In this document: positions 1-9,565 of the stretch, piece after piece | Numbering within the stretch: the first letter of the stretch is position 1 | How the letters are laid out: each line of letters begins with the position of its first letter | Assembly: GCA_964552725.1 (NCBI GenBank) | Contig: CAZKHU010000001.1 | Coordinates: forward strand, 40,338 to 104,337 | Source of the DNA: DYTH01 sp964552725 | Lineage (GTDB): Bacteria > Desulfobacterota > Syntrophia > Syntrophales > UBA5619 | Direction of reading: 5' to 3' | Length of the DNA: 64,000 nucleotides | Notes under the pieces: model-generated | Databases searched by the model: none | Told to the model about the DNA's origin: nothing | What the model saw: only the letters and a program-made list of their open reading frames with translations | Made by a program: the position numbers and the translations under genes

Positions 1-137
1 ATTTCCATAATAAGTTCGACCAGATCGAGGGAGTCTGCCCCCAGATCGTCAATGAACGACGCCTCGGGCACACACTCTTCCCGGGTAACATTCAACTGCT
101 CGGCAATAATATCGATAATTTTCTCGTCCAGCGTCAT
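1..137 (-). CDS. acpP: acyl carrier protein (N-terminal part, cut by window edge)
   Basis: Carries growing acyl chains on a 4'-phosphopantetheine arm in cytosolic type II fatty acid synthesis. The 45 visible residues start MTLDEKIIDIIAEQL and contain the DLGADSLDLVEL motif whose Ser is the prosthetic-group attachment site. A GGAGGAG ribosome site lies 6-7 nt before the ATG. The gene continues off the left edge. It follows fabD on the same strand with a 126-nt gap. Confidence 0.95.
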   Translation of the reverse strand, partial: MTLDEKIIDIIAEQLNVTREECVPEASFIDDLGADSLDLVELIME

Positions 138-263
138 CGGAATTCTCCTCCTTCAATCAGGGTCGCCCTTCCGGGGCATATTACAGCAAGATATAAATTT
201 ATTGGCCTTATGCTTACGTTATCGTTCAGGTTGCTGAGCCGCCGGTCCGGCGCCCAGCCCATG

Positions 264-1217
264 TCAGTTCTGCGGTTTGTTCAGTTCCGCAACGGTTTCC
301 TCCAGAGAACCCTGATCCTCCCCGTTGAGGAGGCGAAACCGCCTGTCGATTCGCCTGATCAGTCCCGAAAGAATCCTTTTGGGACCCAGCTCCACGATTG
401 TATCGACGCCCATTGCGGCCATTTTCAGCACGGTTGCGCGCCATAAGACGGGGGTTCTGATCTGCCTGGTCAGGAGCTCCCGGGTCTGCCCGGCGGTGTG
501 GAAGACTGAAGGATCGCAATTCGGAATGACCGGAGGCGAACAATCCCGGAATTCCACAGAAGCCAGGGCGGAGGCAAATTTTTCGGCAGCTCCGGCGAGC
601 AGACTGCAATGGCAGGGAACGCTTATCGGCAGAATAACGGCGCGCACGCCCTCTTTCCGCTCGGCGGCCGCCGCCGCCGCCGAGATGGCTGCCGTGTGGC
701 CGGAGATGACTATCTGCCCAGGGGAGTTTTCTATCGCAACCTCAACAATCGAGTTGCCTGTTCCGGCAACGGATCGGCATAGATCGTCCACATCCTTCCG
801 TTCCAGCCCAATGATGGCGGCCATTGCCCCCTCTCCGACGGGAACCGCTTCCTGATGAAGCTGCGCCCTTCTTTTGACAAGCGCCAGACAACTCCGCAAA
901 TCTACCGCTCCGGCAGCATGCAGGGCAGAATATTCGCCCAGACTGTGGCCCGCCATGACAACCGGTTTTTCGCCAACCATGCCGGAAAAGGCCCGCCAGG
1001 CGGCGATTTCGACAGTAAGAATGGATATCTGGGTATTGACGGTAAGATCGAGCAGTTCCTGGGGACCCCTGAAGCAAAGCTTCGCCATATCCGTGCCGAA
1101 GACGTCGGACGCCTCAGAAAAAAGCTCTCTGACGCTCTGATATTGACGGTAGAGACTCTCCCCCATCCCCGGATATTGTGAACCCTGCCCCGGGAAAACA
1201 ACCGCAACTTTGCCCAT
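264..1217 (-). CDS. fabD: malonyl-CoA:ACP transacylase
   Basis: Transfers malonyl from CoA to ACP to supply fatty acid elongation. The 317-aa product has the family's usual length, with the N-terminal FPGQGSQYPGMG motif and the nucleophile elbow GHSLGEYSAL. I chose the ATG at 1217 (MGKVAVVFPGQGSQ) rather than the longer frame from 1292, which would run into rpmF. It sits between rpmF and acpP on one strand. plsX, fabH and fabG, often found in this stretch, are missing here. Confidence 0.95.
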   Translation of the reverse strand: MGKVAVVFPGQGSQYPGMGESLYRQYQSVRELFSEASDVFGTDMAKLCFRGPQELLDLTVNTQISILTVEIAAWRAFSGMVGEKPVVMAGHSLGEYSALHAAGAVDLRSCLALVKRRAQLHQEAVPVGEGAMAAIIGLERKDVDDLCRSVAGTGNSIVEVAIENSPGQIVISGHTAAISAAAAAAERKEGVRAVILPISVPCHCSLLAGAAEKFASALASVEFRDCSPPVIPNCDPSVFHTAGQTRELLTRQIRTPVLWRATVLKMAAMGVDTIVELGPKRILSGLIRRIDRRFRLLNGEDQGSLEETVAELNKPQN

Positions 1218-1240
1218 AAGGAAACACCCGCTCAGCAGAT

Positions 1241-1426
1241 TCAGGATGCCTTTTCCAGCGGAACAACTTCCCTGCCCTTGTAGGAGCCGCAAGTCGGACA
1301 GACATGGTGCGGCAGCTTAGGCTCATGACACTGAGAACATGTCGATAATGAAGGGGTTTTCAAAAAATCGTGCGCCCTTCTCATATTTTTTCTCGATTTT
1401 GAGTGCCTTTTTACTGGATTTGCCAT
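1241..1426 (-). CDS. rpmF: 50S ribosomal protein L32
   Basis: Small zinc-ribbon protein of the large ribosomal subunit. The 61 residues begin MANPVKRHSKSRKNMRRAH and have two Cys pairs (CSQC and CPTC) that form the zinc knuckle of the C+ form of L32. It lies 20 nt after the DUF177 gene and 23 nt before fabD, the conserved yceD-rpmF-fab arrangement that couples ribosome and lipid synthesis. Confidence 0.97.
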   Translation of the reverse strand: MANPVKRHSKSRKNMRRAHDFLKTPSLSTCSQCHEPKLPHHVCPTCGSYKGREVVPLEKAS

Positions 1427-1446
1427 CGTTATAACTCCTCTTTAAT

Positions 1447-1977
1447 TTAATGTTCCAACTTAATCTGTTTCAGAACGGCAAGCCGCTCTTCTATTGCCTC
1501 GCTTCGGCAGTTGCAGGTTTCCCTGTTGAGATTGACGCCGCAATGGGGACACAGCCCCCTGCACGATTCGGCACAGAGCGGCTTCATGGGAATCTGCAGC
1601 ATGACCTGCTCAAAAACAATCTCTTCGAGATCAATAACATCCCCTTCGTAATACTGAAAATCCAGATCTGCGGCGTTGAGTTCCGCATCCTCCTCCGCTG
1701 CCGGCAAGGCCGGGGAAAAGGTGTAGTTGAAGGGCGCCTGAAGCGACAGCTCCGTCATTTCGAGGCAGCGACCGCAGGGCGCCTCCGCTTTCACCCTGAT
1801 GCCCCCCTCGACATAGATGTTATCCCCTACCTTGCGCACCATACAGGAAAAATCAAGCCGATGCAGTAAAAAACCGCCGGCCTCTTCGTCCGCCAGAAAT
1901 TGTCGGAACCATTCGCCGTTCCTGTCAAAATCCAGGCTCATCCCCTCTTCGGGCATGGTGTTGATATTGATCTTCAA
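1447..1977 (-). CDS. YceD/DUF177 family protein
   Basis: Conserved partner of rpmF; the family is associated with 23S rRNA/large-subunit maturation. The 176-aa product has the CGRC pair near the middle and a Cys-rich tail (CRGLCPHCGVNLNRETCNC) typical of DUF177. I set the start at a TTG (1977, MKININTMPEEG) because an AGGGTGAG ribosome site precedes it. The open frame up to 2322 would overlap the divergent LarA-like gene and is not protein-like. Confidence 0.85.
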   Translation of the reverse strand: MKININTMPEEGMSLDFDRNGEWFRQFLADEEAGGFLLHRLDFSCMVRKVGDNIYVEGGIRVKAEAPCGRCLEMTELSLQAPFNYTFSPALPAAEEDAELNAADLDFQYYEGDVIDLEEIVFEQVMLQIPMKPLCAESCRGLCPHCGVNLNRETCNCRSEAIEERLAVLKQIKLEH

Positions 1978-2179
1978 AAAACTCACCCTTCTGCAATCTG
2001 CGGAACGTTTTTCCCTTTTGACGGGGCGCCCGATAAAGTGAGGAAGTAGATTATAAACAGCTTGAATTGTCAAGAATAATTTCATCGTCGTAGGTTCGTT
2101 CTTGACAGGGCGCCCTCTTCCGGATAGAGTCCAAAAAGTTTTTTCCCGATGGAGATGAGGCAACTGAAAGGAAACTGCC

Positions 2180-3622
2180 ATGCAAAACGATATGTTCGAA
2201 TCTTCCTGTGAAATTGACATCGGCAACTGGAAAGCGCTGCCGCTGGAGTATGGTCCCTGCCAGCTTTCAGTCCGCCTCCCTCCGGACTGCGAGCTGATCA
2301 GCATGAGGACAATCCCGGTCATCGCCTCTCCCGGCGACGCCTACCGCGAGGCGCTTTCGCATCCAATCGGCAGCCCGACGCTTGGAGAAATAATCAGAGC
2401 GAAGGGCAAGCCTCCTGCACAGCTCACGGCAGCCATCTCCGTCTCCGACATTACCCGCCCCGTACCCTACAAGGGAGAAAACGGGCTTCTTTTTCCACTG
2501 CTATCGCTCATGGAGGCAGAAGGGATTGCCCGGGAAAACATAGTGCTGATAATCGGCAACGGCATGCACCGACCCAGCAGCCCCGCAGAACGGCTCGAAA
2601 TGTACGGCGAGGATATCGTCGCCCGCTACCGGATACTGGATCATGACTGCGAGAATGACGCCCTTCTGTCGTTTATCGGAGAAAGTGAAACCGGCGGAAA
2701 TATCTTTGTAAACAGCGCCTTCTTCAATGCAGACGTCAAAATCTCAACAGGCCTTGTGGAGAGTCACTTCATGGCGGGGTTTTCCGGCGGGCGCAAGGGG
2801 GTTTGCCCCGGTCTCGTTGACCGGCGAACCATCCAGAAATTTCATGGCCCGGGTTTCCTCGAATCGCCCCGCGCGGAAAACATGATTCTTCAGGGGAATC
2901 CCTGCCACGAAGAGGCGCTGGCCGTCGCCAGAAAGGTCGGCGTCGATTTCATTGTCAATACGACCCTCGACCGGGACATGCGGCTGACCGGAGTGTTCGC
3001 CGGCCATATAGAAGCGGCGCACGAGGCGGCGACAGAAATGGTGCGGCATTATGTATCGGCGCCCATAGAACATGAATACGATATCGTTCTTACTCACGGC
3101 GGCTATGTCGGCCGCAACCACTATCAGGCGGTGAAAGCTGCCTACAACGCCCTGCCGGCTGTTCGGAAGGGTGGCATTCTCATCATGGCTACAGACAACC
3201 GCGATACGGAACCAATCGGCGGAATGGAATATCAGAGCCTTCTCCACCTGCTGAAAATGCAGGGGCCGGAGAATTATCTGCGGATGCTGGAGGCGCCGGG
3301 ATGGCGCTTCACCAAGGATCAGTGGGAGCCGGAGATGTGGGGAAAGGTGTTTCGCAAGATCGGCGAAAAGCGTTTTTACTACCTTACCCATGCGATACCG
3401 CGCGAAAAATACTCGATTATTCCCGGCAATTCCTGTTTTGACCTGACGGAAAACGCGATTGGGGAAAATCCCGCCGATTCCGTCCCGCAGATGGTGGAAA
3501 ACGCTCTGCGCTGCGCCGTGGCCGACTACCAAAGAAGGGGCATAAAACCGAGCGTGGCGTTTATCCGGGAAGGACCCTACACAATCCCCACCCTCGCAGC
3601 GGGGCAGGCGGAAAATCGCTGA
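2180..3622 (+). CDS. LarA-family (DUF2088) nickel-pincer racemase/epimerase-like protein
   Basis: The 480-aa product belongs to the lactate racemase superfamily, which uses a nickel-pincer nucleotide to racemise or epimerise 2-hydroxy acids. Visible motifs are SDITRP near residue 90, GNGMHRPSS, and the AGFSGGRKGVCPG block whose Lys aligns with the residue that carries the pincer cofactor in LarA. It is about 50 residues longer than LarA. An AAGGAA ribosome site precedes the ATG. No larB, larC or larE neighbours are present, so the substrate is unknown; lactate racemase is only one possibility. Confidence 0.75.
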   Translation: MQNDMFESSCEIDIGNWKALPLEYGPCQLSVRLPPDCELISMRTIPVIASPGDAYREALSHPIGSPTLGEIIRAKGKPPAQLTAAISVSDITRPVPYKGENGLLFPLLSLMEAEGIARENIVLIIGNGMHRPSSPAERLEMYGEDIVARYRILDHDCENDALLSFIGESETGGNIFVNSAFFNADVKISTGLVESHFMAGFSGGRKGVCPGLVDRRTIQKFHGPGFLESPRAENMILQGNPCHEEALAVARKVGVDFIVNTTLDRDMRLTGVFAGHIEAAHEAATEMVRHYVSAPIEHEYDIVLTHGGYVGRNHYQAVKAAYNALPAVRKGGILIMATDNRDTEPIGGMEYQSLLHLLKMQGPENYLRMLEAPGWRFTKDQWEPEMWGKVFRKIGEKRFYYLTHAIPREKYSIIPGNSCFDLTENAIGENPADSVPQMVENALRCAVADYQRRGIKPSVAFIREGPYTIPTLAAGQAENR

Positions 3623-3881
3623 GAAACCCCGATGCTTCTCTCCGGGGGAACCTTTTTCCCTCTGACAAACCTGCCGGACTGGGCGCAGACAACGGCACTC
3701 TTCTTCCCGTTGACCCATCTGGCGAACCTCTCCCGCTCGTTTGCCGCCGGCAAGATAAATGCGTCCATCCTGCCTGCATGGAATAGTCTATCTTGCCTTT
3801 TTCTGCATGGCAACCTTCCCCACAGCGTTGTATTTAATGCGGCGACGTCTCATAAAATAATTTTTTCCGTTAACATTTTCA

Positions 3882-3911
3882 TTGACTGTCATCCATCTTC
3901 TGATTTATTAT
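3882..3911 (+). promoter_or_regulatory. candidate sigma-70 promoter for the stress-protein gene
   Basis: TTGACT and TATTAT are separated by 18 nt and end about 70 nt before the universal stress protein ATG. The rest of the 3623-3980 gap shows nothing I can name. Confidence 0.5.
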
Positions 3912-3980
3912 GAAATCGGCAGGGTTGTATCTTAATTAAAGAAGTTTAAACCTCTTCACCGAAGAAAGGAGGAACAGAAA

Positions 3981-4466
3981 ATGGTTGAATATCCGAGATA
4001 CGAAAAGGTGCTCTTCTGTACGGATTTTTCCAAAAACTCCGATATGGCCTTCCGGTACGCGTTCGGAATATCGCGGCGGGACGGCAGTGATTTGTATATT
4101 ATGCATGTGATGACATATCCGAATAATTACCCGCACTATGTAGAAGGCTATTTGAGCTCCAGCGAATGGAAGAAGGTGGAAGAAGACCACAGGAAGGCGA
4201 TCGAGAAAAACTTTCAGGATATGTATCTGACAAAGATAAAAGACAAGTCCAACGTGCACACAGTAACAAGGCCCGGCCGCGAAGACGAAGAAGTTCTGGA
4301 ATTCGCCAGGAAAGAGGGGATTGACATAATCGTGGTAGGCACGCATGGCAGAACGGGAATAAAACATGCGTTTCTGGGAAGCGTGGCCGAAAAAATCGTC
4401 CGGCAGTCGCCCGTCCCCGTTCTTGTAGTGCCCGGGAGAAAAAGCTCTCTACATAAGACGAGTTAA
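3981..4466 (+). CDS. universal stress protein (UspA family)
   Basis: Cytosolic ATP-binding stress protein of 161 aa. The C-terminal nucleotide-binding signature G-2x-G-9x-G-[S/T] is present as GTHGRTGIKHAFLGS, followed by the usual VPVLVV strand, so it belongs to the ATP-binding rather than the non-binding Usp group. A strong GGAGG ribosome site lies upstream. It is a single-gene unit, convergent with the aminotransferase gene 36 nt downstream. Confidence 0.92.
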   Translation: MVEYPRYEKVLFCTDFSKNSDMAFRYAFGISRRDGSDLYIMHVMTYPNNYPHYVEGYLSSSEWKKVEEDHRKAIEKNFQDMYLTKIKDKSNVHTVTRPGREDEEVLEFARKEGIDIIVVGTHGRTGIKHAFLGSVAEKIVRQSPVPVLVVPGRKSSLHKTS

Positions 4467-4501
4467 TTCTCGCAATCTTCAGAATTCGGCCCGCGCGCTC
4501 T

Positions 4502-5806
4502 TCAGCGGGCCGATTCCACGTACTCCAGAATTTTTTCTCCAATCGTTTTGACAACGTGCGCGAATTTCTGTTCGTCACGGTCCAGGAGCGTCATCCGGAA
4601 TCCCGGCAGATCGGTAAAAAACGAGGTGAGCGGAATGACGCAGATGCCTGTCGCCCCCAGCAGATAATAGACGAAGCGCTTGTCCTGTTCGATCGGTTCG
4701 GCAACAAGCTCTTCTATGTAGGTGCGGACGTCTTTCTGGGCAATCGCCAGACGCTGATTGTTGTTGAGCACCGCCTCGTTGAAAACAACCGTCATATAGA
4801 AAGCGCCGCATGTCCTGTTTACCATGACATAAGGCAGATCCTTCAGAATCCCGTAGGCGATGTTGGAGAGCTTTTCATAATTAGTCACCCTTTCCCGCAG
4901 ATATGGCTGATACTCCGGGTGGGTCATGACCCTGGGGATGGCCAGTTGCGGCAGCGTCGTCGAACAAACCTCGGACATTTTCTGGGTCAGGATGGCGTCA
5001 ATATAACGGGCAAAGGTTTCATCCTTGTCGGCGTTGTAAAATTCCATCCATCCGCAGCGGGAACCGGGCCAGGGAAACTCTTTTGATATCCCCTTCATGG
5101 AAATTCCGGGGACATCACCGATGATGTCCGATAAAGGCGCCGTCTTTTTTCCGTTGTAAACGATGTTCTGATATGTTTCGTCGAAAATCAGAAAGAGGTC
5201 GTAGGTGCGAGCTATTTCCACGATGCGCCGGAGAGCTTCCTCCGGATATACGTATCCCGTGGGATTATCAGGATTGATGACGAGTATGCCGACAATCGCC
5301 CGGTGGCTCTTCACCTTTCGTTCCAGTTCGTTGAGATCAGGCGACCAGTCGCAATAGGGGTTCATCCGGTAGGTGTTCGGGGGAAAAGAGGCGTGCAGGA
5401 CCTCGGCCAGCAGATGCGTGGAATAGGTCGGTTCCGGCATGATGATCCTGGCATCGACGCGGATGGCGCCATAGGCACGGGCTATCGCATCCCCCAGCCC
5501 GTTGAAAAAGAGTATGTTGTCAGCCGTGATCTGCACCTTGCCGCGGCTGTTTACCCTCTGGGCGAGGAATTCCCGGGTCGCTTCCATCCCTTTGGTCGGA
5601 GAATAGCCGTAAGTGGCGTCTTCGTGCAGCAGATCAGTCAGCACATCCTTCATCCATTCGGGCACCTTTTCCCCCTTCTGGATCGGATCGCCGATATTCT
5701 CCCAGACAACCTCCACGCCCGATTTCTTCAAACGGTTGGCCACATTGACAATATTGCGGATTTCATAAACGAGCCCATTTCCGCTCCGGGCAATATCGAA
5801 TCTCAT
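4502..5806 (-). CDS. pyridoxal-phosphate aminotransferase (class I/II)
   Basis: Cytosolic PLP enzyme of 434 aa. It shows the fold type I order: substrate-side Gly-rich NGLGDAIARAYG, NPDNPTGYVY, the IFDETYQNIVY block with the Asp that contacts the pyridine nitrogen, and the Schiff-base Lys in GISKEFPWPGSRCGW. The Trp-Pro-Gly-Ser-Arg-Cys-Gly-Trp context matches a subgroup of class I enzymes annotated as aspartate/alanine-type. The amino acid substrate cannot be fixed. It is monocistronic, convergent with the stress-protein gene. Confidence 0.88.
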   Translation of the reverse strand: MRFDIARSGNGLVYEIRNIVNVANRLKKSGVEVVWENIGDPIQKGEKVPEWMKDVLTDLLHEDATYGYSPTKGMEATREFLAQRVNSRGKVQITADNILFFNGLGDAIARAYGAIRVDARIIMPEPTYSTHLLAEVLHASFPPNTYRMNPYCDWSPDLNELERKVKSHRAIVGILVINPDNPTGYVYPEEALRRIVEIARTYDLFLIFDETYQNIVYNGKKTAPLSDIIGDVPGISMKGISKEFPWPGSRCGWMEFYNADKDETFARYIDAILTQKMSEVCSTTLPQLAIPRVMTHPEYQPYLRERVTNYEKLSNIAYGILKDLPYVMVNRTCGAFYMTVVFNEAVLNNNQRLAIAQKDVRTYIEELVAEPIEQDKRFVYYLLGATGICVIPLTSFFTDLPGFRMTLLDRDEQKFAHVVKTIGEKILEYVESAR

Positions 5807-6049
5807 GATCCCCTCATATCTCGACTTTTTAATCGGTACAATCTTTTATTCATTAGTACAAATGACAATATCTGTCTATTATTTTTTTAAGCACAGTTTA
5901 TGCGACCACCCTTTTTGCGGACATTAGGGGTTGAAAATCTGGGCTGATAGCAGTATGAGTCAATTGAGGCGCGATGATTTTTATCTCCCACGGGAAAATC
6001 AGAAGCAATTTCTTTGAAATGAACTATATGGGAAAAGAAAGAAGAATCA

Positions 6050-6904
6050 ATGGAAAACAGATGGACACTTGTAGATACCGCGGCAAAGCTTAAAACCGCC
6101 GCAGAAGGAATCACCGCTGCCGACGTTATTGCCGTCGATACGGAGTACGATTCCTTCCGCTATTTTTTCGACAAATTGTGCCTGCTTCAGATTCAGACCG
6201 GAGACGAAACCTGGCTTATCGATCAAATGGCCGGTCTCGATATGACATTTTTAGGCAAAGTTTTTGGCAATCCGGACGTTTTGAAGATTTTTCATGCCGG
6301 GGATAATGATATAAGGATTCTCAAACGCGATTACTCCTTTTCGTTTCGCAACATCTTTGATACCCATCGCGCCGCCTCCCTCCTGGGGATGCGTCAGCTT
6401 GCCCTTTCCCGCTTGCTCGAAAGCTGTCTGGGGGTTGTTCTGGAAAAAAAGATGCAGCGCTCCCGGTGGGATTTGCGTCCCTTGAGCATTGAACAGTTGA
6501 ACTACGCAGCGCTGGATACGGTTTATCTGCCCCCTCTTTATAAAAAACTGGCGGCGGAGCTGAACGAAAAAGGGCTGGAAAAAGAGGCGGAACGCATTTT
6601 TCTCGGGCTGACGGAGGTTGTCTGGAGGCCGCGCGACATCGATCAGGGCGGTCACCGTAAAATCCCCGGCTACCGTCAGCTTACCACCGCCCAGAAGGAG
6701 CGGCTGCGATTATTGTACAGCTGGCGTTTCAATAAGGCGCAAAAGACCGATCGCGCCTGCTTCATGCTTTTATCGGATCAGCAGCTTGTCTCCCTTGCCC
6801 GTGTTGACGAGGTCTCAGTGGAGAAAATAGTCGGACCGGGCCTGCTCTCTTCAACAGGGGCAAAACGCTTCGCTTCGGAGATAATGGATATCCTGATTCA
6901 ATAA
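6050..6904 (+). CDS. rnd: ribonuclease D
   Basis: 3'-5' exoribonuclease that trims tRNA precursors. The N-terminal DEDDy exonuclease domain has VIAVDTEYDSF (first catalytic Asp/Glu pair), FHAGDNDI and a Tyr-type final motif near ALDTVYLPPLY. A C-terminal HRDC helical domain follows (about residues 205-284). At 284 aa it is shorter than E. coli RNase D, consistent with one HRDC domain instead of two. Convergent with truA, 20 nt apart. Confidence 0.9.
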   Translation: MENRWTLVDTAAKLKTAAEGITAADVIAVDTEYDSFRYFFDKLCLLQIQTGDETWLIDQMAGLDMTFLGKVFGNPDVLKIFHAGDNDIRILKRDYSFSFRNIFDTHRAASLLGMRQLALSRLLESCLGVVLEKKMQRSRWDLRPLSIEQLNYAALDTVYLPPLYKKLAAELNEKGLEKEAERIFLGLTEVVWRPRDIDQGGHRKIPGYRQLTTAQKERLRLLYSWRFNKAQKTDRACFMLLSDQQLVSLARVDEVSVEKIVGPGLLSSTGAKRFASEIMDILIQ

Positions 6905-6924
6905 AAATCAAGCAGCGGCTGCCT

Positions 6925-7764
6925 CTAATTGCGCCCCGGGAACAGAAGGGCAGGGGGGGCCAGCGGCAAAAGCAAGTCTCCCGGATAGATGACCTTTTCC
7001 AGAAAAAGACCGGATGGCGGCGCCGTGTAGTGCGCGGGGATATCGGAATGGCTGTTCAGCAACTTTTCCACGTCTCTGGGCAAAATATTCCCCCGTCCCG
7101 CCTCTACCAGAATTCCGACTATCCTCCGCACCATTTTCCACAGAAAATGGGAGCCTACGATCCGAAAGACAATCATGTCTCCCCATCTGTTCAACTCCAG
7201 CCGCTCGATCTGGACCTCCGTCGAAAGATTTTTATCGATCCTTTTATCGGCAAATGACGAGAAATCGTGAAAACCGCCGAATATTTCCATTGCTGCCTGC
7301 ATCTTTTCCAGATCCAGCCCGTCTCTTACCCACCAGACATAGCGCTTCATGAAGGCGGTGCGACGGCTGGACAACAGGTAGAGGTAACTTCTGGAAAGCG
7401 CCGTGTGACGGGCATGAAATTTATCCGGCGCCTCTTCGACCTTGAGAATGTTGATCGAAGCAGGAAGCAACTCGTTCAGTTCAAAAAGAATCGTCTGCGG
7501 CGGAAGCCGTCGCGGAGCCTCAATATGAGCTACCTGGGCCATCGCGTGAACGCCGGCATCCGTACGGCCGGCTCCCTGAATTTCCACACCCTGCCCGAAC
7601 AATTTGGCGGCTGACTCGATCAGGGTTCCCTGTACGCTCCGGGCATCTTTCTGCGTTTGCCAGCCGTGATAGCCTGTTCCGTCATACTCCAGGGTAAGCT
7701 TGTATTTGCAGCAAAAGGATTTCCCCGGTTTTTTCTGGCGCGGCAGCACAATTTTTTCTTTCAT
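6925..7764 (-). CDS. truA: tRNA pseudouridine(38-40) synthase
   Basis: Isomerises uridines 38-40 in the tRNA anticodon stem. The 279-aa product contains the catalytic GAGRTDAGVHA motif (Asp nucleophile), the YDGTGYHGWQ N-terminal motif and the FRIVGSHFLWKMVRRIVG block near the C-terminus. It has a short Lys-rich N-terminal extension before YKLTLEYDGTGY. It lies downstream of the NlpC/P60 hydrolase gene with 54 nt between them. Confidence 0.95.
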   Translation of the reverse strand: MKEKIVLPRQKKPGKSFCCKYKLTLEYDGTGYHGWQTQKDARSVQGTLIESAAKLFGQGVEIQGAGRTDAGVHAMAQVAHIEAPRRLPPQTILFELNELLPASINILKVEEAPDKFHARHTALSRSYLYLLSSRRTAFMKRYVWWVRDGLDLEKMQAAMEIFGGFHDFSSFADKRIDKNLSTEVQIERLELNRWGDMIVFRIVGSHFLWKMVRRIVGILVEAGRGNILPRDVEKLLNSHSDIPAHYTAPPSGLFLEKVIYPGDLLLPLAPPALLFPGRN

Positions 7765-7818
7765 TAAGGCCTTTCGTCTTCTCGAAGATTGCTCACAAAC
7801 CTGTGCATGAGCTGATTT

Positions 7819-9228
7819 TTATATCGCCGGCGGCGCCGGCAACAACTGCTGACTCTTTTCCCCGAGAAAAACCATCCCCTGCAGACCAAACAGGATGTCG
7901 GCGGCGGGAATATCACGGTCAGGCAGTTCACTGCCCGGATGGAGCGTGGTAATGACGGTTCGGCCCACAATAATCCGGCCTTTTGCGCCCCCCGCCCCTT
8001 TCGTTCCTACCTTCCAGAAATTATGGAAGATCAGCGGTTTCCCCCGGTGAGTGCCGATATACAGCATGATATGCCCCGGCGTCCAGAGCAGGGTCCGCCA
8101 TGGGACGCCTTGCTGTGTGATAATCGCCTCCTTTTTGTCGGGAGAAAGTCCGAGCAGCGAAACGAACCGCCCGGCGCCGGCCTGGTCGATCGAATTGCGC
8201 GGCAGCAGAATGCCAAAAGGCGCAAAAAGATCCATGATTGTTGCAGAACAATCCCTTTTCCCCTGAAATCCCCCCCAGCCGTACTTCCCGCCGACGAGTT
8301 CGCCGGCGATACGCGCAACGTTTCGCGCGGTAAAAGGAAGCGGTTTTTCAGCCACCGCTTCTGCCGATACGCTCCCCGTGGATAATGAGGCATTGCCATC
8401 GGCGCCTCGTCGGGCAACCCCGATGCGCATTTTTTCGCCACTGCTCCCAACTTTCGGGAAAATCGCCCCCAGCGGCGCCGAAAACAGGATGTTTCCTCCG
8501 ACTGAAACAGGCGTCTTGTCCCGCACAATGGTTACATAAGTTCCATTTTCCCATGACTTTATGAAATCGGCCGTCACGGGGGCAATGTCGGCAGCCTGAA
8601 CCCAGCCGATAAGGTGATCGGTTTCGGCAAGAAACCACTTTTTATCCCTGCTTACCAAAACGACAAAGACAGGGGTCCCCGCCGGAATGGAGGACTGCTG
8701 AAAGTTGTCGAAAGAATTTCTTATTCCCGGCGTCGAATAATTCGAATGGCGCTCCTTTGCCGGAAGCATCCGGGAATCCGTTCTCCTTAATGTTATTGCG
8801 GGAAACAGCCCTTGCGGATATTGTTCGACAGGGACATTTTGGATGATTGATCCTATCCAGTGCTGGCTGCGCCGACGCCCATCGCTACCGTATCCCGGAT
8901 TATCCGCATATTTTTGCACCCCCCATGTTGCCGTTTCCCGGGAATGAAGAGGCTGCCGGCGGCGCCACGGGTTGAAAAACGTACGGGTTGCTTCCCTGTT
9001 CGAAAGCTCCAGTTCTTCCGGCGGCAATAGCCATTTATCGGCGGTTGCCGGATCCAGGTAGGAAAGCGGATTCTGGCTGAGGGCGGAAAGATCGCGAATC
9101 GTTCGCGCCGCCTGGCTGCTTTCGGGCACTGACAGCAGAGCGATCATGACTAAAGGCATTGCAGGCGAAACGAAAGAATGCAGGAGCCTTTTTATTTTTG
9201 AAGCCATCGAACATTTTCGAAAAATCAT
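7819..9228 (-). CDS. secreted SH3-domain NlpC/P60 cell-wall hydrolase
   Basis: Predicted periplasmic peptidoglycan endopeptidase of 469 aa. It has a basic N-terminus and a hydrophobic signal segment (LVMIALLSVP, then Ala-Ala), an N-terminal NlpC-associated region, an SH3b-like region around residues 190-260, and a C-terminal NlpC/P60 papain-like domain. Its active-site Cys lies in KRDCSAT and the His in PGHIMLYIG. The second in-frame Met (9207) could also be the start; neither has a clear ribosome site. Domain order matches YkfC-type dipeptidyl peptidases, but the substrate is inferred. Confidence 0.85.
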   Translation of the reverse strand: MIFRKCSMASKIKRLLHSFVSPAMPLVMIALLSVPESSQAARTIRDLSALSQNPLSYLDPATADKWLLPPEELELSNREATRTFFNPWRRRQPLHSRETATWGVQKYADNPGYGSDGRRRSQHWIGSIIQNVPVEQYPQGLFPAITLRRTDSRMLPAKERHSNYSTPGIRNSFDNFQQSSIPAGTPVFVVLVSRDKKWFLAETDHLIGWVQAADIAPVTADFIKSWENGTYVTIVRDKTPVSVGGNILFSAPLGAIFPKVGSSGEKMRIGVARRGADGNASLSTGSVSAEAVAEKPLPFTARNVARIAGELVGGKYGWGGFQGKRDCSATIMDLFAPFGILLPRNSIDQAGAGRFVSLLGLSPDKKEAIITQQGVPWRTLLWTPGHIMLYIGTHRGKPLIFHNFWKVGTKGAGGAKGRIIVGRTVITTLHPGSELPDRDIPAADILFGLQGMVFLGEKSQQLLPAPPAI

Positions 9229-9565
9229 AGCGAGTCTTTGCTTATTAAGGAATCTACCTGTTTTTTATCGAAGCATCAGGTTTTTTCAGCCTGCCCTTCA
9301 GGGGGGATGCTTCCCGGTTATCGCTGTTCATGAGTGCAAACATTCCGATCGCCATATCCGAGAATGCTTTCCCGCGCTTTTCCTGACTGTATCAGAAAAA
9401 AGGGGCATCATCCATTATTTTCAATACAACCCCCTTGACTCGCGCCCTGTTTCATCGTATGTTCATCGCCCCGGGGGTGAGCCATTCTCAAGGACAAGCG
9501 CCGATCGTCGCCGGGAACTGAAAAGCACAAAAAACCGTGTTTATTGCAAATTACAGGGAGGCATT
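9229..9565. other. intergenic region without recognised gene
   Basis: Divergent spacer between the NlpC/P60 hydrolase and a 36-aa basic protein. An open frame crosses it on the plus strand, but its composition is not protein-like. I see no strong promoter or hairpin. Confidence 0.4.

Noticed and set aside
1978..2322. N-terminal extension of the DUF177 frame
   Set aside because: Overlaps the divergent LarA-like gene and its ribosome site; sequence is not conserved-looking, and a TTG with good ribosome site fits family length.
3577..3913. Short ORFs on both strands after the LarA-like gene
   Set aside because: Shadows of the upstream gene or of AT-rich spacer; no ribosome sites or domains.
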